This document shows, piece after piece, positions 42,976 through 51,306 of a stretch of 64,000 bases of DNA (position 1 is the first letter of the stretch; each line of letters begins with the position of its first letter). A model generated the notes under the pieces. The model was not told where the DNA came from, searched no databases, and worked only from the letters and a program-made list of their open reading frames with translations. The position numbers and the translations under genes were made by a program. Source of the DNA: Micromonospora sp. HM5-17 (GTDB lineage Bacteria > Actinomycetota > Actinomycetes > Mycobacteriales > Micromonosporaceae); the NCBI RefSeq assembly GCF_003762835.1, contig NZ_RJWA01000002.1, forward strand, positions 868,001 to 932,000. The letters are read 5' to 3'.

Positions 42976-44514
42976 ATGAGTGAGACGACGGACCTGACCA
43001 GCCTGGCCGCCGCGGTACTACAGCCGGGCTTTGTGGGGACCACCCCGCCGGACTGGGTCCGTCGGTGGCTCGGGGAGGGGCTCGGCGGGGTGGTGCTGTT
43101 CGCCCGCAACGTGGTCGACAACGAGCAGCTCGCCACGCTCACCGCCGCGCTGCGGGCCGAACGGGCCGACGTGCTGGTGGCGATCGACGAGGAGGCCGGC
43201 GACGTCACCCGGATCGAGTCCCGGCGCGGCAGCTCCCGTCCCGGAAACCTGGCGCTCGGCGCGGTCGACGACGTCGACCTCACCGAGGCGGTCGCCCGGG
43301 ATCTCGGCGCCGAGCTGGCGGCCGTCGGGATCAACCTCGACTACGCGCCCGACGCGGACGTCAACGCCAACCCGGATAATCCGGTCATCGGGGTCCGGGC
43401 CTTCGGCGCCGATCCGGAGCTGGTCGCCCGGCACACCGCCGCCTGGGTACGCGGCCTCCAGTCCGCCGGCGTCGCCGCCTGTGCCAAACACTTCCCCGGG
43501 CACGGTGACACGAGCGTCGACTCCCACCTGGCCGTACCCCGGATCGCCGTGCCCCGGTCCCGGCTCGACGCCTGCGAGCTGGTGCCGTTCCGGGCCGCCA
43601 TCGCCGCCGGCGTGCAGGCGGTGATGACCGGCCACCTGCTGGTCCCGGCGATCGACGACGAGTGGCCGGCGACCCTGAGCCGCCGGATCCTGACCGATCT
43701 CCTCCGGGACGAACTCGGCTTCCAGGGCGCCGTGATCACCGACGCCATCGAGATGCGGGCCGTCACCCACCGGTACGGCTTCGCCGGCGCCACGGTGCGA
43801 GCCCTGGCCGCCGGCGCGGACACGATCTGCATCGGCGGCGAACACGCCGACGAGGCGGACGCCCGGCGCCTGCGGGACGCGATCGTCGAGGCGGTCCGCG
43901 CCGGCATCCTGCCCGAGGAACGCCTGGTCGAGGCGGCCAAACGGCTGGCCCAGCTCGCGGCGTGGACGGGTACGGCCCGGGTCGGCGGTACGGGCTGGGC
44001 CGGCCGCGGCACGGGGGGCTCACCGCTCGGGCTGGCCGCCGCACGACGGGCCGTACGGCTCACCGCCGCCCCCGGTGCGGGGAAGCTGCCGCTCGCGGGG
44101 CCGGCGCACGTGCTGGAGTTCGCGCCACCGCACAACATCGCCACCGGCGCCGAGACGCCGTGGGGCGTGGGTGAGCCGCTCGCCACGCTGCTGCCCGGCA
44201 CCACGACGCTCCGGCTGACCGCGGACCGCCTGGGCCCCGACGGTGAGCTGCCGGCCGAGGCGCTGGCCCCGGCCCGTGGTCGGCCCCTGGTGCTGGTGGT
44301 CCGTGACCTGCACCGTCACTCGTGGATGGCGAACGCGGTACGACAGGCGCTGGCGATCCGCCCGGAGGCGGTCGTGGTGGAACTCGGGGTGCCGGCGGTG
44401 GTCATCGGCCAACTGCACCTCGCGACCCACGGTGCCTCCTGGGCCGCCGGCCGGGCCGCGGCCGAGGTGCTCGCCGGCCGGGCCACCGTCGAGGCGGTTG
44501 TCGTACCGTCCTGA
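42976..44514 (+). CDS. nagZ: GH3 beta-N-acetylhexosaminidase, NagZ-like
   Basis: A 512-residue GH3 enzyme that should release GlcNAc from peptidoglycan fragments or chitin oligosaccharides. Motifs: GEGLGGVVLFARNVVDNEQL, VLVAIDEEAGDVTRI, INLDYAPDADVNANPDNPVI, the NagZ signature CAKHFPGHGDTSVDSHLAV (with the His of the catalytic dyad) and FQGAVITDAIEMRAVTHRYG (nucleophilic Asp). A C-terminal domain of about 150 residues follows, longer than in the Gram-negative cytosolic enzyme. No signal peptide is seen, so it is probably cytosolic and used in wall turnover. ATG at 42976 has GGGGGAG upstream. Confidence 0.9.
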   Translation: MSETTDLTSLAAAVLQPGFVGTTPPDWVRRWLGEGLGGVVLFARNVVDNEQLATLTAALRAERADVLVAIDEEAGDVTRIESRRGSSRPGNLALGAVDDVDLTEAVARDLGAELAAVGINLDYAPDADVNANPDNPVIGVRAFGADPELVARHTAAWVRGLQSAGVAACAKHFPGHGDTSVDSHLAVPRIAVPRSRLDACELVPFRAAIAAGVQAVMTGHLLVPAIDDEWPATLSRRILTDLLRDELGFQGAVITDAIEMRAVTHRYGFAGATVRALAAGADTICIGGEHADEADARRLRDAIVEAVRAGILPEERLVEAAKRLAQLAAWTGTARVGGTGWAGRGTGGSPLGLAAARRAVRLTAAPGAGKLPLAGPAHVLEFAPPHNIATGAETPWGVGEPLATLLPGTTTLRLTADRLGPDGELPAEALAPARGRPLVLVVRDLHRHSWMANAVRQALAIRPEAVVVELGVPAVVIGQLHLATHGASWAAGRAAAEVLAGRATVEAVVVPS

Positions 44515-44839
44515 CGGCGGGTGCCGGCTCGTGGTCTCCCCGGGGCGGCCAGGCGCGTCCCACGCACCGGCCGTGCCGGTCCGGCGCCCCCGACCGTCCT
44601 GATCGGATCCGTCGCGCCCGTCCCGGGCGTCCGGCCCCGAGCCGACCGACTGCCGAATCGAGCTGGGTCACCATGGGTGCCCCCACGTGTACGCCGAGTT
44701 GCGGTATCGTCCTTCGGTGACCCCTCGCTGGCAGCGGGCTCCCCTTACGCCGTCCTGGATCCGGTGGCTACCCTGCGCGTTCGTCTATCTCACCGTCGTT
44801 CCCGGACCGTCCCGGTTTCGCCGCTCGGCGTGGTCCGGC
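44515..44839. other. Gap before the DUF6042-like gene
   Basis: This 325-bp stretch separates the GH3 gene and the next coding region. TACCCT at 44769-44774 could be a -10 element. The frame of the following gene stays open back to a GTG at 44687, so part of it might be coding, but its composition there is unlike protein. Confidence 0.4.
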
Positions 44840-45493
44840 ATGGTCCCCTGGGACGAGTCGGCGTGGTGCGATCCGGGCAGCGTGGAGGAGTGGGTCGCCC
44901 GTGCCCAGCGACGGCACGGCGGGCGGGACGCCGCGCACGCCGAGTTGCACGCCCGGGAGCACTACGCCTGGATGGTCCGGGTCCGCGCGACCCGGATCGA
45001 ACTCTTCGCCGAGATGTGCCGCCGACGCGACGTTCCCGTTCCGCACACCGTCGGCGAGCTGCTGCTCTGCCTCGCCCGGCTCGGGCTGTTCGAGGTGACC
45101 GACGAGGGCGACGGCGATCCGTGGGTGCGGCCCCGGCTGGACCGTGACCCGCTGGACGTGCTCCCGTTGTCTCCGCGGGAGCGGGAGCTGGAGCTGCGCG
45201 CGCAGCGGGACGACCAGGCGGTCCTGGTCGCCATCGCGATCCGCCGGCTCGCACAGCGAACCCGGCGCCGGTGGCGGCGCCGAGTGGTCACGACCAGCCT
45301 GCCGAACCTCGCCAACGCCGCCGGGGTGACCGTCGAGCAGGCCCGGCGCTCGCTCGACGACCTCGCCGAGTTCACGGGCCTCGGTGTCACGCCCGCCCGG
45401 AGCGCGGAGGCGCTGCGGCTCACCGTTCCCTGGCCCGACTTCCGGCTACGCTTCCCGTTCACCGAACTCCCCGCCCCGGAGCACGCGATCTGA
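44840..45493 (+). CDS. Hypothetical protein, DUF6042-like
   Basis: A 217-residue acidic-basic protein beginning MVPWDESAWCDPGSVEEWVA, with AELHAREHYAWMVRVRATRI, HTVGELLLCLARLGLFEVTD, DPLDVLPLSPRERELELRAQ, a winged-helix-like ANAAGVTVEQARRSLDDLAE, and a C-terminal RLRFPFTELPAPE. The helix pattern in the middle suggests a DNA- or protein-binding winged helix, but I cannot assign a function; the name DUF6042 is from memory and not certain. The ATG at 44840 begins where the protein-like sequence begins. The longer GTG at 44687 adds residues with poor composition. Confidence 0.7.
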   Translation: MVPWDESAWCDPGSVEEWVARAQRRHGGRDAAHAELHAREHYAWMVRVRATRIELFAEMCRRRDVPVPHTVGELLLCLARLGLFEVTDEGDGDPWVRPRLDRDPLDVLPLSPRERELELRAQRDDQAVLVAIAIRRLAQRTRRRWRRRVVTTSLPNLANAAGVTVEQARRSLDDLAEFTGLGVTPARSAEALRLTVPWPDFRLRFPFTELPAPEHAI

Positions 45494-45688
45494 CCACACG
45501 CCCGCGGCGGGCGGGAGACCGCGCCGGAGCACGCGTCGGTGCGGGCCGGGGAGGCGTGCACGGATCGGCCCCTCGCCGGCCCGATCCGTCGCCGGCTCGG
45601 CGGCGGGTCGACGCGGACCGGTCGCCGACCCCAACGCGTCGGCGCGGGCCGCGGCGACGACTCGTTCGGCCCCGTCTCCCCGCGCCGT

Positions 45689-45973
45689 TCAGTCGTCGAC
45701 GAGCACCGGGGCGTACTCGGGGTGTCGTTCGAGGTACCCGAGCAGGAACGGGCAGGTGACCCGGACCCGGTCGCCCCGGTCGCGGAGCTGTTCGAAGGCG
45801 CCCCGGGCCAGCGCGCTGCCGACCCCCTTCCCCGCGTACCGCGGGTCGACCTCGGTGTGCACCAGGACCGGGGTCCCGGCCTCGACACGGTAGGCGACGA
45901 AGCCGGCGAGGCTGTCGTCCAGCAGGATCTCGAACCGGCGTTCGGCGGGGTTGTCTTGGACCAGTAGGTTCAC
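45689..45973 (-). CDS. Small GNAT-type N-acetyltransferase (Acetyltransf_CG-like)
   Basis: A 94-residue protein of the short acetyltransferase group (YjdJ-like). It has NLLVQDNPAERRFEILLDDS, LAGFVAYRVEAGTPVLVHTE, VDPRYAGKGVGSALARGAFE (the acetyl-CoA-binding loop with G-x-G-S/A), and VTCPFLLGYLERHPEY. The length is about half a normal GNAT, as expected for this family. GTG at 45973 has GAGGAG 10 nt upstream. The substrate is unknown. Confidence 0.82.
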   Translation of the reverse strand: MNLLVQDNPAERRFEILLDDSLAGFVAYRVEAGTPVLVHTEVDPRYAGKGVGSALARGAFEQLRDRGDRVRVTCPFLLGYLERHPEYAPVLVDD

Positions 45974-46218
45974 CGGATCGATTCTCCTCGTACCAGCCCG
46001 GCGGCGTCGGTGACCCCGGTCACGGTCAACCGGTCGAGTGCGGCCAGCCCGGTCGACGTCCTCGACGTGGCGTCGTGGTCGACGCGGGGCCGGGCAGCGC
46101 CGCCGCCTCGTTCGGTGCCGGCTGGGTGGCCCGAACCCGGGTGATGTCGAACGGCACGGCGGGCACCCTGGCGGGACGGGCGCGGAGGCGGACGAACGGC
46201 CGCCTGGATCACCCTCGG

Positions 46219-46224
46219 TACCCT
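46219..46224 (+). promoter_or_regulatory. -10 element (TACCCT), probably leaderless start
   Basis: TACCCT ends 7 nt before the GTG at 46232, and no ribosome site lies between. The geometry fits transcription starting at the start codon. Confidence 0.4.
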
Positions 46225-46231
46225 TGGTGGG

Positions 46232-46591
46232 GTGACGAATTCTCCCCCGTACCGCCACATTTCCGTCCGTCGCGTCGCCGGGCTCCTTGCCGGCCTCGCT
46301 CTCGGCGCGGCCGTTCTGACCGGCTGCAGCTCGGAGAACGCCACCACCGACTGCGGGCTCGACTCCTGCACCGTCACCTTCAACCGCGGCGTCGACGCGC
46401 GAGCCAGCATCCTCGGCGTCGAGGCGAAGCTGGTGGGCGTCGACGGCGACCGGGTCACCATCGAGGTGGCCGGCGAACGGTTGACCCTCACCGTCGGCCA
46501 GCAGGCGACCGAGGTCGGCGGCCTCTACGCGACGATCGAGAGCGCCGACGCCGACCAGGTCGTGGTACGGATCGGTCGCAACCCCGGGTGA
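46232..46591 (+). CDS. Small secreted lipoprotein
   Basis: A 119-residue protein with a short basic N-terminus, a hydrophobic helix (VAGLLAGLALGAAVLTGC) that ends in the lipobox LTGC at about residue 32, and a small beta-rich domain with SENATTDCGLDSCTVTFNRG and EVAGERLTLTVGQQATEVGG. Two Cys residues near the start of the mature chain may form a disulfide. It should be lipid-anchored on the outer face of the membrane. No homologue of known function is recognised. GTG at 46232 appears leaderless. Confidence 0.78.
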   Translation: MTNSPPYRHISVRRVAGLLAGLALGAAVLTGCSSENATTDCGLDSCTVTFNRGVDARASILGVEAKLVGVDGDRVTIEVAGERLTLTVGQQATEVGGLYATIESADADQVVVRIGRNPG

Positions 46592-46905
46592 CGCCCGCGC
46601 CGCCCCCGCATCCCCACCTTGCGTCCGCGGGTGAACGCCTCCCGTGCGGAGGCGCGGCGGCTCCCGATCGCGCGGCCGAGCGACTTCGGGGCGGCCGGGA
46701 CCTGGTTGGGTCGCCGCCTTCGCGGGTTCGCCCGGGCATGTGAGGTGCCGGAAGATCTGCGCCGCTCGGCCCGGCGTATCGGGCTAACCTGGGCATTCCA
46801 TGTCTTTGCCCACGCACTCGCCCGGGCCCGCGCCCCGCGTGCCGCGCTGACGCGGCGGGCCGGCCGCCCGCGCGCCGACCGGTCCGGTACGGGGGGAGGA
46901 GAACC
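46592..46905. other. Gap between lipoprotein and MscS genes
   Basis: This 314-bp stretch contains an open frame that continues into the MscS gene in another phase and is Arg/Ala-rich, without a ribosome site. The sequence around 46783-46800, TAACCT with AT-richer flanks, may be promoter DNA for the channel gene. I see no gene. Confidence 0.35.
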
Positions 46906-48126
46906 GTGCAGAGCTACCTGTGGACGCCCGTCGTCGCCGTCGGCGCGGCGGTGGTCGCGCTCGGGGCGGTGGAGGCGGTCCACCGAACCGTGCGCCGGCT
47001 CGGCCGGCGGTCGGTCCTGCTCGCCGAGCTGTCGGAGCACGCGCACCGGCCGTTCCAGGTGGCGGCGACCGTGCTCGCGGTGCAGTTCGGCGTCCGGTTC
47101 AGCACCGGGTACGGCGTCGACACCGCCTGGCGACGGACCCTGTTGCACCTGCTTGTCCTGGCGGTCATCGCGACCACCGCCTGGCTGGTCGCGTCCCTGC
47201 TGCTGGTCACCGAGGACACCGCGCTGGCCCGGTTCCGCATCGACGTGCCGGACAACCGGCAGGCCCGGCGGATCCGAACACAGATCGTGATGCTCCGGCG
47301 GCTCACGATCGCGGTCATCGTGGTCCTCACCGCCGGCGTGATGCTGATGACCTTCCCCAGCGTGCGCGGCGTCGGCGCCAGCGTGCTCGCCTCGGCCGGC
47401 GTGATCGGGGCGATCGCCGCGCTCGCCGCGCAGAGCGTCCTCGGCAACGTCTTCGCCGGGCTCCAGCTGGCCTTCAGCGACGCGGTCCGACTCGACGACG
47501 TCGTCGTGGTCGAGGGGGAGTGGGGCCGGATCGAGGAGCTGACCCTCAGCTACGTGGTGGTCCAGATCTGGGACGACCGCCGGTTGATCCTGCCGACCTC
47601 GTATTTCACCACCCGGCCGTTCCAGAACTGGACCCGAACCCAGTCGGCGGTGCTCGGCACCGCCGAGTTCGACGTGGACTGGTCGGTGGACGTACAGGCG
47701 ATGCGGGAGGAACTGCGCCGCCTGGTGGAGGGGACCGAGCTGTGGGACGGCCGGACCTGCGTCCTGCAGGTCACCGACGCCGTCGGCGGGTTCGTCCGGC
47801 TCCGGGCGCTGGTCAGCGCGGCCGACGCGCCGCGGCTCTGGGATCTGCGCTGCCTCGTCCGGGAGCACCTGGTCGGCTGGCTGCGCGACCGGCGTCCGAC
47901 GGCGCTGCCCCGGCTGCGCGCCGAGGTCGGGGACGCCTCTGGTCGGCTGCCCTGGCAGTGGAGCCCACCGTCCGGTCCCGCCCCGACCGAGCGGCCGTCC
48001 GCGGTTCGGACGGCGGAGCACGAGCCGCCCGACGACGCCCGCCTCTTCGGCGGCGACGACGACGGTGAGGCCCGGGGTAGCACCTTCCTCGGCCCGGACG
48101 AACCGGCGGAGGCTCCGCCGCGCTGA
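46906..48126 (+). CDS. MscS-type mechanosensitive ion channel
   Basis: A 406-residue integral membrane protein with four to five N-terminal hydrophobic helices. The pore-lining helix and following beta domain carry the MscS signature: LASAGVIGAIAALAAQSVLG and FAGLQLAFSDAVRLDDVVVV, then EWGRIEELTLSYVVVQIWDD and LILPTSYFTTRPFQNWTRTQ. The alternating Gly/Ala of the pore helix is visible. The last 70 residues are a disordered, Pro/Asp-rich tail. It should open under hypo-osmotic stress to release solutes. GTG at 46906 has GGGGGAGGA upstream. Confidence 0.9.
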   Translation: MQSYLWTPVVAVGAAVVALGAVEAVHRTVRRLGRRSVLLAELSEHAHRPFQVAATVLAVQFGVRFSTGYGVDTAWRRTLLHLLVLAVIATTAWLVASLLLVTEDTALARFRIDVPDNRQARRIRTQIVMLRRLTIAVIVVLTAGVMLMTFPSVRGVGASVLASAGVIGAIAALAAQSVLGNVFAGLQLAFSDAVRLDDVVVVEGEWGRIEELTLSYVVVQIWDDRRLILPTSYFTTRPFQNWTRTQSAVLGTAEFDVDWSVDVQAMREELRRLVEGTELWDGRTCVLQVTDAVGGFVRLRALVSAADAPRLWDLRCLVREHLVGWLRDRRPTALPRLRAEVGDASGRLPWQWSPPSGPAPTERPSAVRTAEHEPPDDARLFGGDDDGEARGSTFLGPDEPAEAPPR

Positions 48127-48402
48127 CCGGCCCCGGCCGGTTCGCCGACCCGGCGGACGCGTCACTCGTCCGGTGTCGGCGTCACCCCGTCGACCTGCCC
48201 GATCCGCCGTCATCGGCGGGATCGGTGGCGGACACTAACGGCAACGGAACGTCGGCGAACAGACACCCGGCGTGGTGGCACCGCGGGTCGGGTACCGCCC
48301 CGGCGGACCGCCGCGACGTGCCGGGTCGCGCCGCACCGGACACGGGGATTGACTGGCGGGTGACGGGGGCATACCGCCCATGGAGCGGAGAAGGAGGGCA
48401 GC

Positions 48403-48834
48403 ATGGCCGAGGTCGTACGCGATCCCGCGCGACCGGTCGCGGAGCAGTCCACCGCGGAGCTGGTCCAGCGCGCGACCGAGCAGCTGTCGCGGCTGGTCCG
48501 CGACGAGCTGGCGCTGGCCCGGATCGAACTGACCGAGAAGGGCCGGCAGGCCGGCATCGGGGTCGGACTGCTCGGCGGTGGGGGAGTACTGGCGCTCTGC
48601 GGGCTCGGGGTGCTCGCGGCCGCCGCGGTGCTGGCGTTGGCCCTGGTGATTCCCGGCTGGGCGGCGGCACTGGTGGTGGCGGGGGCGTTCTTCCTCCTGG
48701 GCGGCGTGGTCGCCCTGTCCGGCCGGCGGCGGATGCGCCGCGCGGCACCGCCGGTGCCGACGGCCACGGCCGACAGCCTGAAGACCGACGTGCGTACCGT
48801 CGCCTCGGCGGTCCGGGACAGGGGACGGGAATGA
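48403..48834 (+). CDS. Phage-holin-3-like (DUF1469) membrane protein
   Basis: A 143-residue protein with an amphipathic N-terminus (STAELVQRATEQLSRLVRDE LAL-like helix) and two hydrophobic helices at about residues 48-74 and 78-102. The pattern AELVQ...LSRLVRDELALARIELTEKG, then two helices, is that of the Phage_holin_3_6 family of bacterial membrane proteins, which are not usually phage holins. The ATG at 48403 has AAGGAGGG upstream. A weak promoter with TTGACT (48349-48354) may serve it. The DUF3618 gene follows with an ATGA overlap, so both are one operon. Confidence 0.85.
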   Translation: MAEVVRDPARPVAEQSTAELVQRATEQLSRLVRDELALARIELTEKGRQAGIGVGLLGGGGVLALCGLGVLAAAAVLALALVIPGWAAALVVAGAFFLLGGVVALSGRRRMRRAAPPVPTATADSLKTDVRTVASAVRDRGRE

Positions 48835-49142
48835 CCCGCAGCAACGGATCCGGCAATCCGGAGGCGCTTCGGGCGGAGATCCGGCAGACCCGGGCGGAAC
48901 TCAGCGAGACGGTGCAGGCCCTCGCGGCCAAGGCGGACGTGAAGGCGCGGCTCAAGGGCTCGGCCGCGCAGACCCGCGACCGGATGCGGCAGCGTGCCGG
49001 CCAGACCACCGCGAACGTCCGGAACTCCCTGCACGACGCGGGGGCGGTGGCGCTACGCCATCCGATCCCCTGGGCGGCGGCCGCCGCCGGGGCGCTCGCG
49101 CTGGTGGCGCTGCTGGTGGTGGCCCGAGCCCGGCGCCGGTGA
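48831..49142 (+). CDS. DUF3618 family membrane protein
   Basis: A 103-residue protein with a charged helical N-terminus (NPEALRAEIRQTRAELSETV then QALAAKADVKARLKG), typical of DUF3618, a basic middle, and a single C-terminal transmembrane helix at about residues 79-99 (ALALVALLVVARARRR end). The N-terminal DUF3618 motif EIxxTRxELxxTVxxLxxKxDVKxR is clear. It may organise membrane-associated partners; no biochemical function is known. It overlaps the preceding holin-like gene (ATGA). Confidence 0.85.
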   Translation: MTRSNGSGNPEALRAEIRQTRAELSETVQALAAKADVKARLKGSAAQTRDRMRQRAGQTTANVRNSLHDAGAVALRHPIPWAAAAAGALALVALLVVARARRR

Positions 49143-49269
49143 CGTCCGCACCGCGCCGCCCCCGGCGTCGGCGCGGCGAGGCCGCACTCCGCGGGAGGGT
49201 GGGAACGACGGAGTCGACGGCCGACCGCGCGACCGGGCGGGAGTCAGCGACGACCGGAGGGAGGCCCGG

Positions 49270-49542
49270 ATGGGCAAGACGGTGAACACGATCGCCTACC
49301 GACCGGTGGGCATCCTGCTGGGCATGGCGGCGGGGGTGGCCGCGGGCGCGGTGTTCCGGCAGGTGTGGAAGCTCGCGTCCGGCGACGGCGACGCGCCGAA
49401 CGCCACGGACGAGCACCGGGGGTGGGGCGAGATCCTCGCCGCCGCCGCCCTGCAGGGCGCGATCTTCGCCGTGGTCCGGGCCGCGGTGGACCGCGCCGGC
49501 GCGATCGGCGTCCGCCGGTTCACCGGTCGTTGGCCGGACTGA
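49270..49542 (+). CDS. DUF4235 family membrane protein
   Basis: A 90-residue protein of the DUF4235 type: VNTIAYRPVGILLGMAAGVA (first hydrophobic helix), AGAVFRQVWKLASGDGDAPN, then EHRGWGEILAAAALQGAIFA with a second helix and FAVVRAAVDRAGAIGVRRFTG. The family is a small two-helix actinobacterial membrane group of unknown role. ATG at 49270 has a very strong GGAGGGAGG upstream. It is the third gene of the membrane-protein operon, 127 nt after the DUF3618 gene. Confidence 0.85.
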   Translation: MGKTVNTIAYRPVGILLGMAAGVAAGAVFRQVWKLASGDGDAPNATDEHRGWGEILAAAALQGAIFAVVRAAVDRAGAIGVRRFTGRWPD

Positions 49543-49570
49543 TCGGGGACATCGTGAGTACGCTTCGGCT

Positions 49571-50278
49571 ATGCGTCGGTCCCTCGCCCTTGCCGGGGCG
49601 CTGTCCCTGCTGCTTGCCGGCCTGGTCGCCTGTACCGGCCGGACCCCGGAGACTCCCGGCGACCCGGCCGACGCCACCGGGGCACCCCGGGCCGCGGCCG
49701 GCGAGGTGCTGACCGCCGCGGCGGCCGAGGTGGGCCGCGCCCGCAGCGTCCGGTTCGCGATGACGACCGCCGGCTCGGCCACCGTCCTCGACCTTCGGGC
49801 CGCCGAGGGCGTGGTCACCGCCGAGGGCGAGGCGCAGGGGAGCGCCCGGCTCGTCCAGGCGTCCGGGACCCGGGAGCTGTCGTTCGTGGTCAAGGGCGAC
49901 AGCCTGTACGTCAACGGCCTCACCGTCCGGTGGCAGCGCGTGCCGCTGTCGGCCGCGGCCCTGATCTACGACCCGTCCGCGCTGCTCTCGCCGGACCGCG
50001 GCCTCGCCCACCTGCTGGCCACGACCACCGGCACCATCGAGGGTCGGGAGAGCATCGACGGGGTGCCCTGCCACCGGATCCGGGCCACCCTGCCCGGCCC
50101 CACCCTCGGGACCCTCGTGCCCGGTGTGGGTGAGGACGTCGTCGGCACGCTCTGGATCGGCGTCGACCGACCGGTGCCGCACCGGGTCACGTTCCCGCTG
50201 CCCGGCACCGAGGGCGGGGCGGTGACGGTGAACCTCTCGGACTACGACGCAGCGGTCACCATCCGGGCTCCGCGGTAG
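49571..50278 (+). CDS. LppX/LprG-like lipoprotein
   Basis: A 235-residue lipoprotein: signal helix AGALSLLLAGLVACTG with lipobox LVAC at about residue 20, then a beta-rich domain of LppX_LprAFG type with SARSVRFAMTTAGSATVLD-like start, ARLVQASGTRELSFVVKGDS LYV, WQRVPLSAAALIYDPSALLS, RESIDGVPCHRIRATLPGP and WIGVDRPVPHRVTFPLPG. The family folds into a half-barrel that holds a lipid and carries lipoglycans or triacylglycerol to the wall in mycobacteria. Its ligand here is unknown. ATG at 49571 is 28 nt after the DUF4235 stop. Confidence 0.83.
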   Translation: MRRSLALAGALSLLLAGLVACTGRTPETPGDPADATGAPRAAAGEVLTAAAAEVGRARSVRFAMTTAGSATVLDLRAAEGVVTAEGEAQGSARLVQASGTRELSFVVKGDSLYVNGLTVRWQRVPLSAAALIYDPSALLSPDRGLAHLLATTTGTIEGRESIDGVPCHRIRATLPGPTLGTLVPGVGEDVVGTLWIGVDRPVPHRVTFPLPGTEGGAVTVNLSDYDAAVTIRAPR

Positions 50279-50427
50279 CGGGACGTCCCGCCGCCGGGGT
50301 GCCCCGCGGCGAGGTCCGACGACGGCGACGGTCCGCAGACGAGGGGCCTGGACTGCGCCGATGCCGGCCGGGCCGGCTCGGGTCTCCTCGGGTCACATGT
50401 CGGCGACGTCATCGGGTAGGCTGGGCG

Positions 50428-50583
50428 GAGTTTTTGCGTACGTGGTTTGCTGTTCCCCGCTGTTGAGACAGTGTGGGTCGAGGGAAGTCCTCCTTCGTGG
50501 GGGCCGACTCGAGGCGCCGCTGCTCGAAAACGGCCAACCGGCCGCACGGCGTGCTCAGCCGCCCGTAACCGAAGGAGATACAC
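50428..50583 (+). promoter_or_regulatory. Structured cspA leader, candidate RNA thermosensor
   Basis: The roughly 155-nt stretch before cspA probably is its 5' leader. TAGGCT at 50416-50421 is a likely -10 element, placing the start near 50428. CTCCTTCG at 50490-50497 is fully complementary to the ribosome site CGAAGGAG at 50570-50577, an 8-bp pairing that could hide it. A 5-bp hairpin (50531-50535 with 50540-50544) lies between. Long leaders that refold on cooling are known for cspA-type mRNAs. Confidence 0.5.
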
Positions 50584-50787
50584 ATGGCGCAGGGAACCGT
50601 GAAGTGGTTCAACGCAGACAAGGGCTTCGGCTTCATCACCGTCGACGGCGGGGGTGCTGACGTGTTCGTCCACTTCTCGGCCATCCAGACCAGCGGTTAC
50701 CGCACGCTGGAGGAGAACCAGCGGGTGGAGTTCGAGATCGCCCAGGGCCAGAAGGGCCCGCAGGCGGAGCAGGTTCGCCCCATTTGA
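50584..50787 (+). CDS. cspA: Cold shock protein
   Basis: A 67-residue CspA-type protein with the RNP motifs KGFGFIT and DVFVHFSAI, and the ends [10 protein letters not shown] and [10 protein letters not shown]. It is a single OB-fold RNA/DNA chaperone that melts secondary structure at low temperature. The sequence matches the typical actinobacterial length. ATG at 50584 has GAAGGAGA upstream. The long leader and the strong terminator hairpin after the gene indicate a monocistronic transcript. Confidence 0.97.
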   Translation: MAQGTVKWFNADKGFGFITVDGGGADVFVHFSAIQTSGYRTLEENQRVEFEIAQGQKGPQAEQVRPI

Positions 50788-50835
50788 TTCCGTGACGGCC
50801 GGTCGCCGGCCTGGAATGGGGATTCCCTACGGATC

Positions 50836-50870
50836 CGCGTCGAGCCCCGTGACGCACGGGGCTCGACGCG
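50836..50870 (+). terminator. Strong hairpin after cspA
   Basis: Sixteen perfect pairs (50836-50851 with 50855-50870) around a 3-nt loop begin about 50 nt after the cspA stop. This is the strongest perfect stem I found in the window. No U-tract follows, as is usual in actinomycetes. It also faces the convergent membrane-protein gene ending at 50908. Confidence 0.85.
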
Positions 50871-50907
50871 TGTCCGGGTGCCGCGTGTCCGGGTGTCGAG
50901 GGCGTCG

Positions 50908-51306
50908 TTACCCCGACGCGTCCGACCCGGAGGGCGTACGCCGGTTCCGGGCCCGGAGCCCAAGGCGGAGCAGAACCAGCCCGACCAGGACGAGTCCCGG
51001 GCCGACGACCGCCCAGACGAGCTCCCCGCTCAGCACGCTGTCCTCCAGCAGGCCCAGCCCCTGCAGGGTCCAGAGCGCGCCGACGACCACCGCGAGCAGC
51101 CCGAGGGTGAGCCGGAACCAGCCCCGCATCGTCGCGTCGGTGGTACCGCCGACGGCGGCGTCGGTCGGGCCGGCGTCGGCCCGCGCCTCGGCCGCCGTCC
51201 GGTCGGCCGCGCCCTCGCCGACCGTCGCGGGGCCGGCCGCCGGTGTCCGGTCGGCGCCGATGGCCTCGGCCGGCGGGGTCGTCACGGGTTCCGGCGGGGT
51301 CACCAT
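50908..51306 (-). CDS. Two-helix membrane protein
   Basis: A 132-residue protein with a disordered, Ala/Thr/Pro-rich N-terminal half, a basic RGWFRLTL stretch, and two hydrophobic helices at about residues 67-87 (LTLGLLAVVVGALWTLQGLG) and 93-115 (LVWAVVGPGLVLVGLVLLRL), then a basic tail ending RRTPSGSDASG. It is probably cytoplasmic at both ends. ATG at 51306 overlaps the stop of the aldo/keto reductase gene by seven bases, so translation is coupled. Its function is unknown. Confidence 0.7.
   Translation of the reverse strand: MVTPPEPVTTPPAEAIGADRTPAAGPATVGEGAADRTAAEARADAGPTDAAVGGTTDATMRGWFRLTLGLLAVVVGALWTLQGLGLLEDSVLSGELVWAVVGPGLVLVGLVLLRLGLRARNRRTPSGSDASG

Noticed and set aside
46619-47290. 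Plus-strand frame of 223 aa before and over the MscS gene
   Set aside because: It is in a different phase from the MscS gene, has no ribosome site, and over half of it lies within the channel gene.
48403-48834. Holin-like gene as evidence for a prophage
   Set aside because: The family is a common bacterial membrane family, and there are no capsid, tail, integrase or lysis genes around it.
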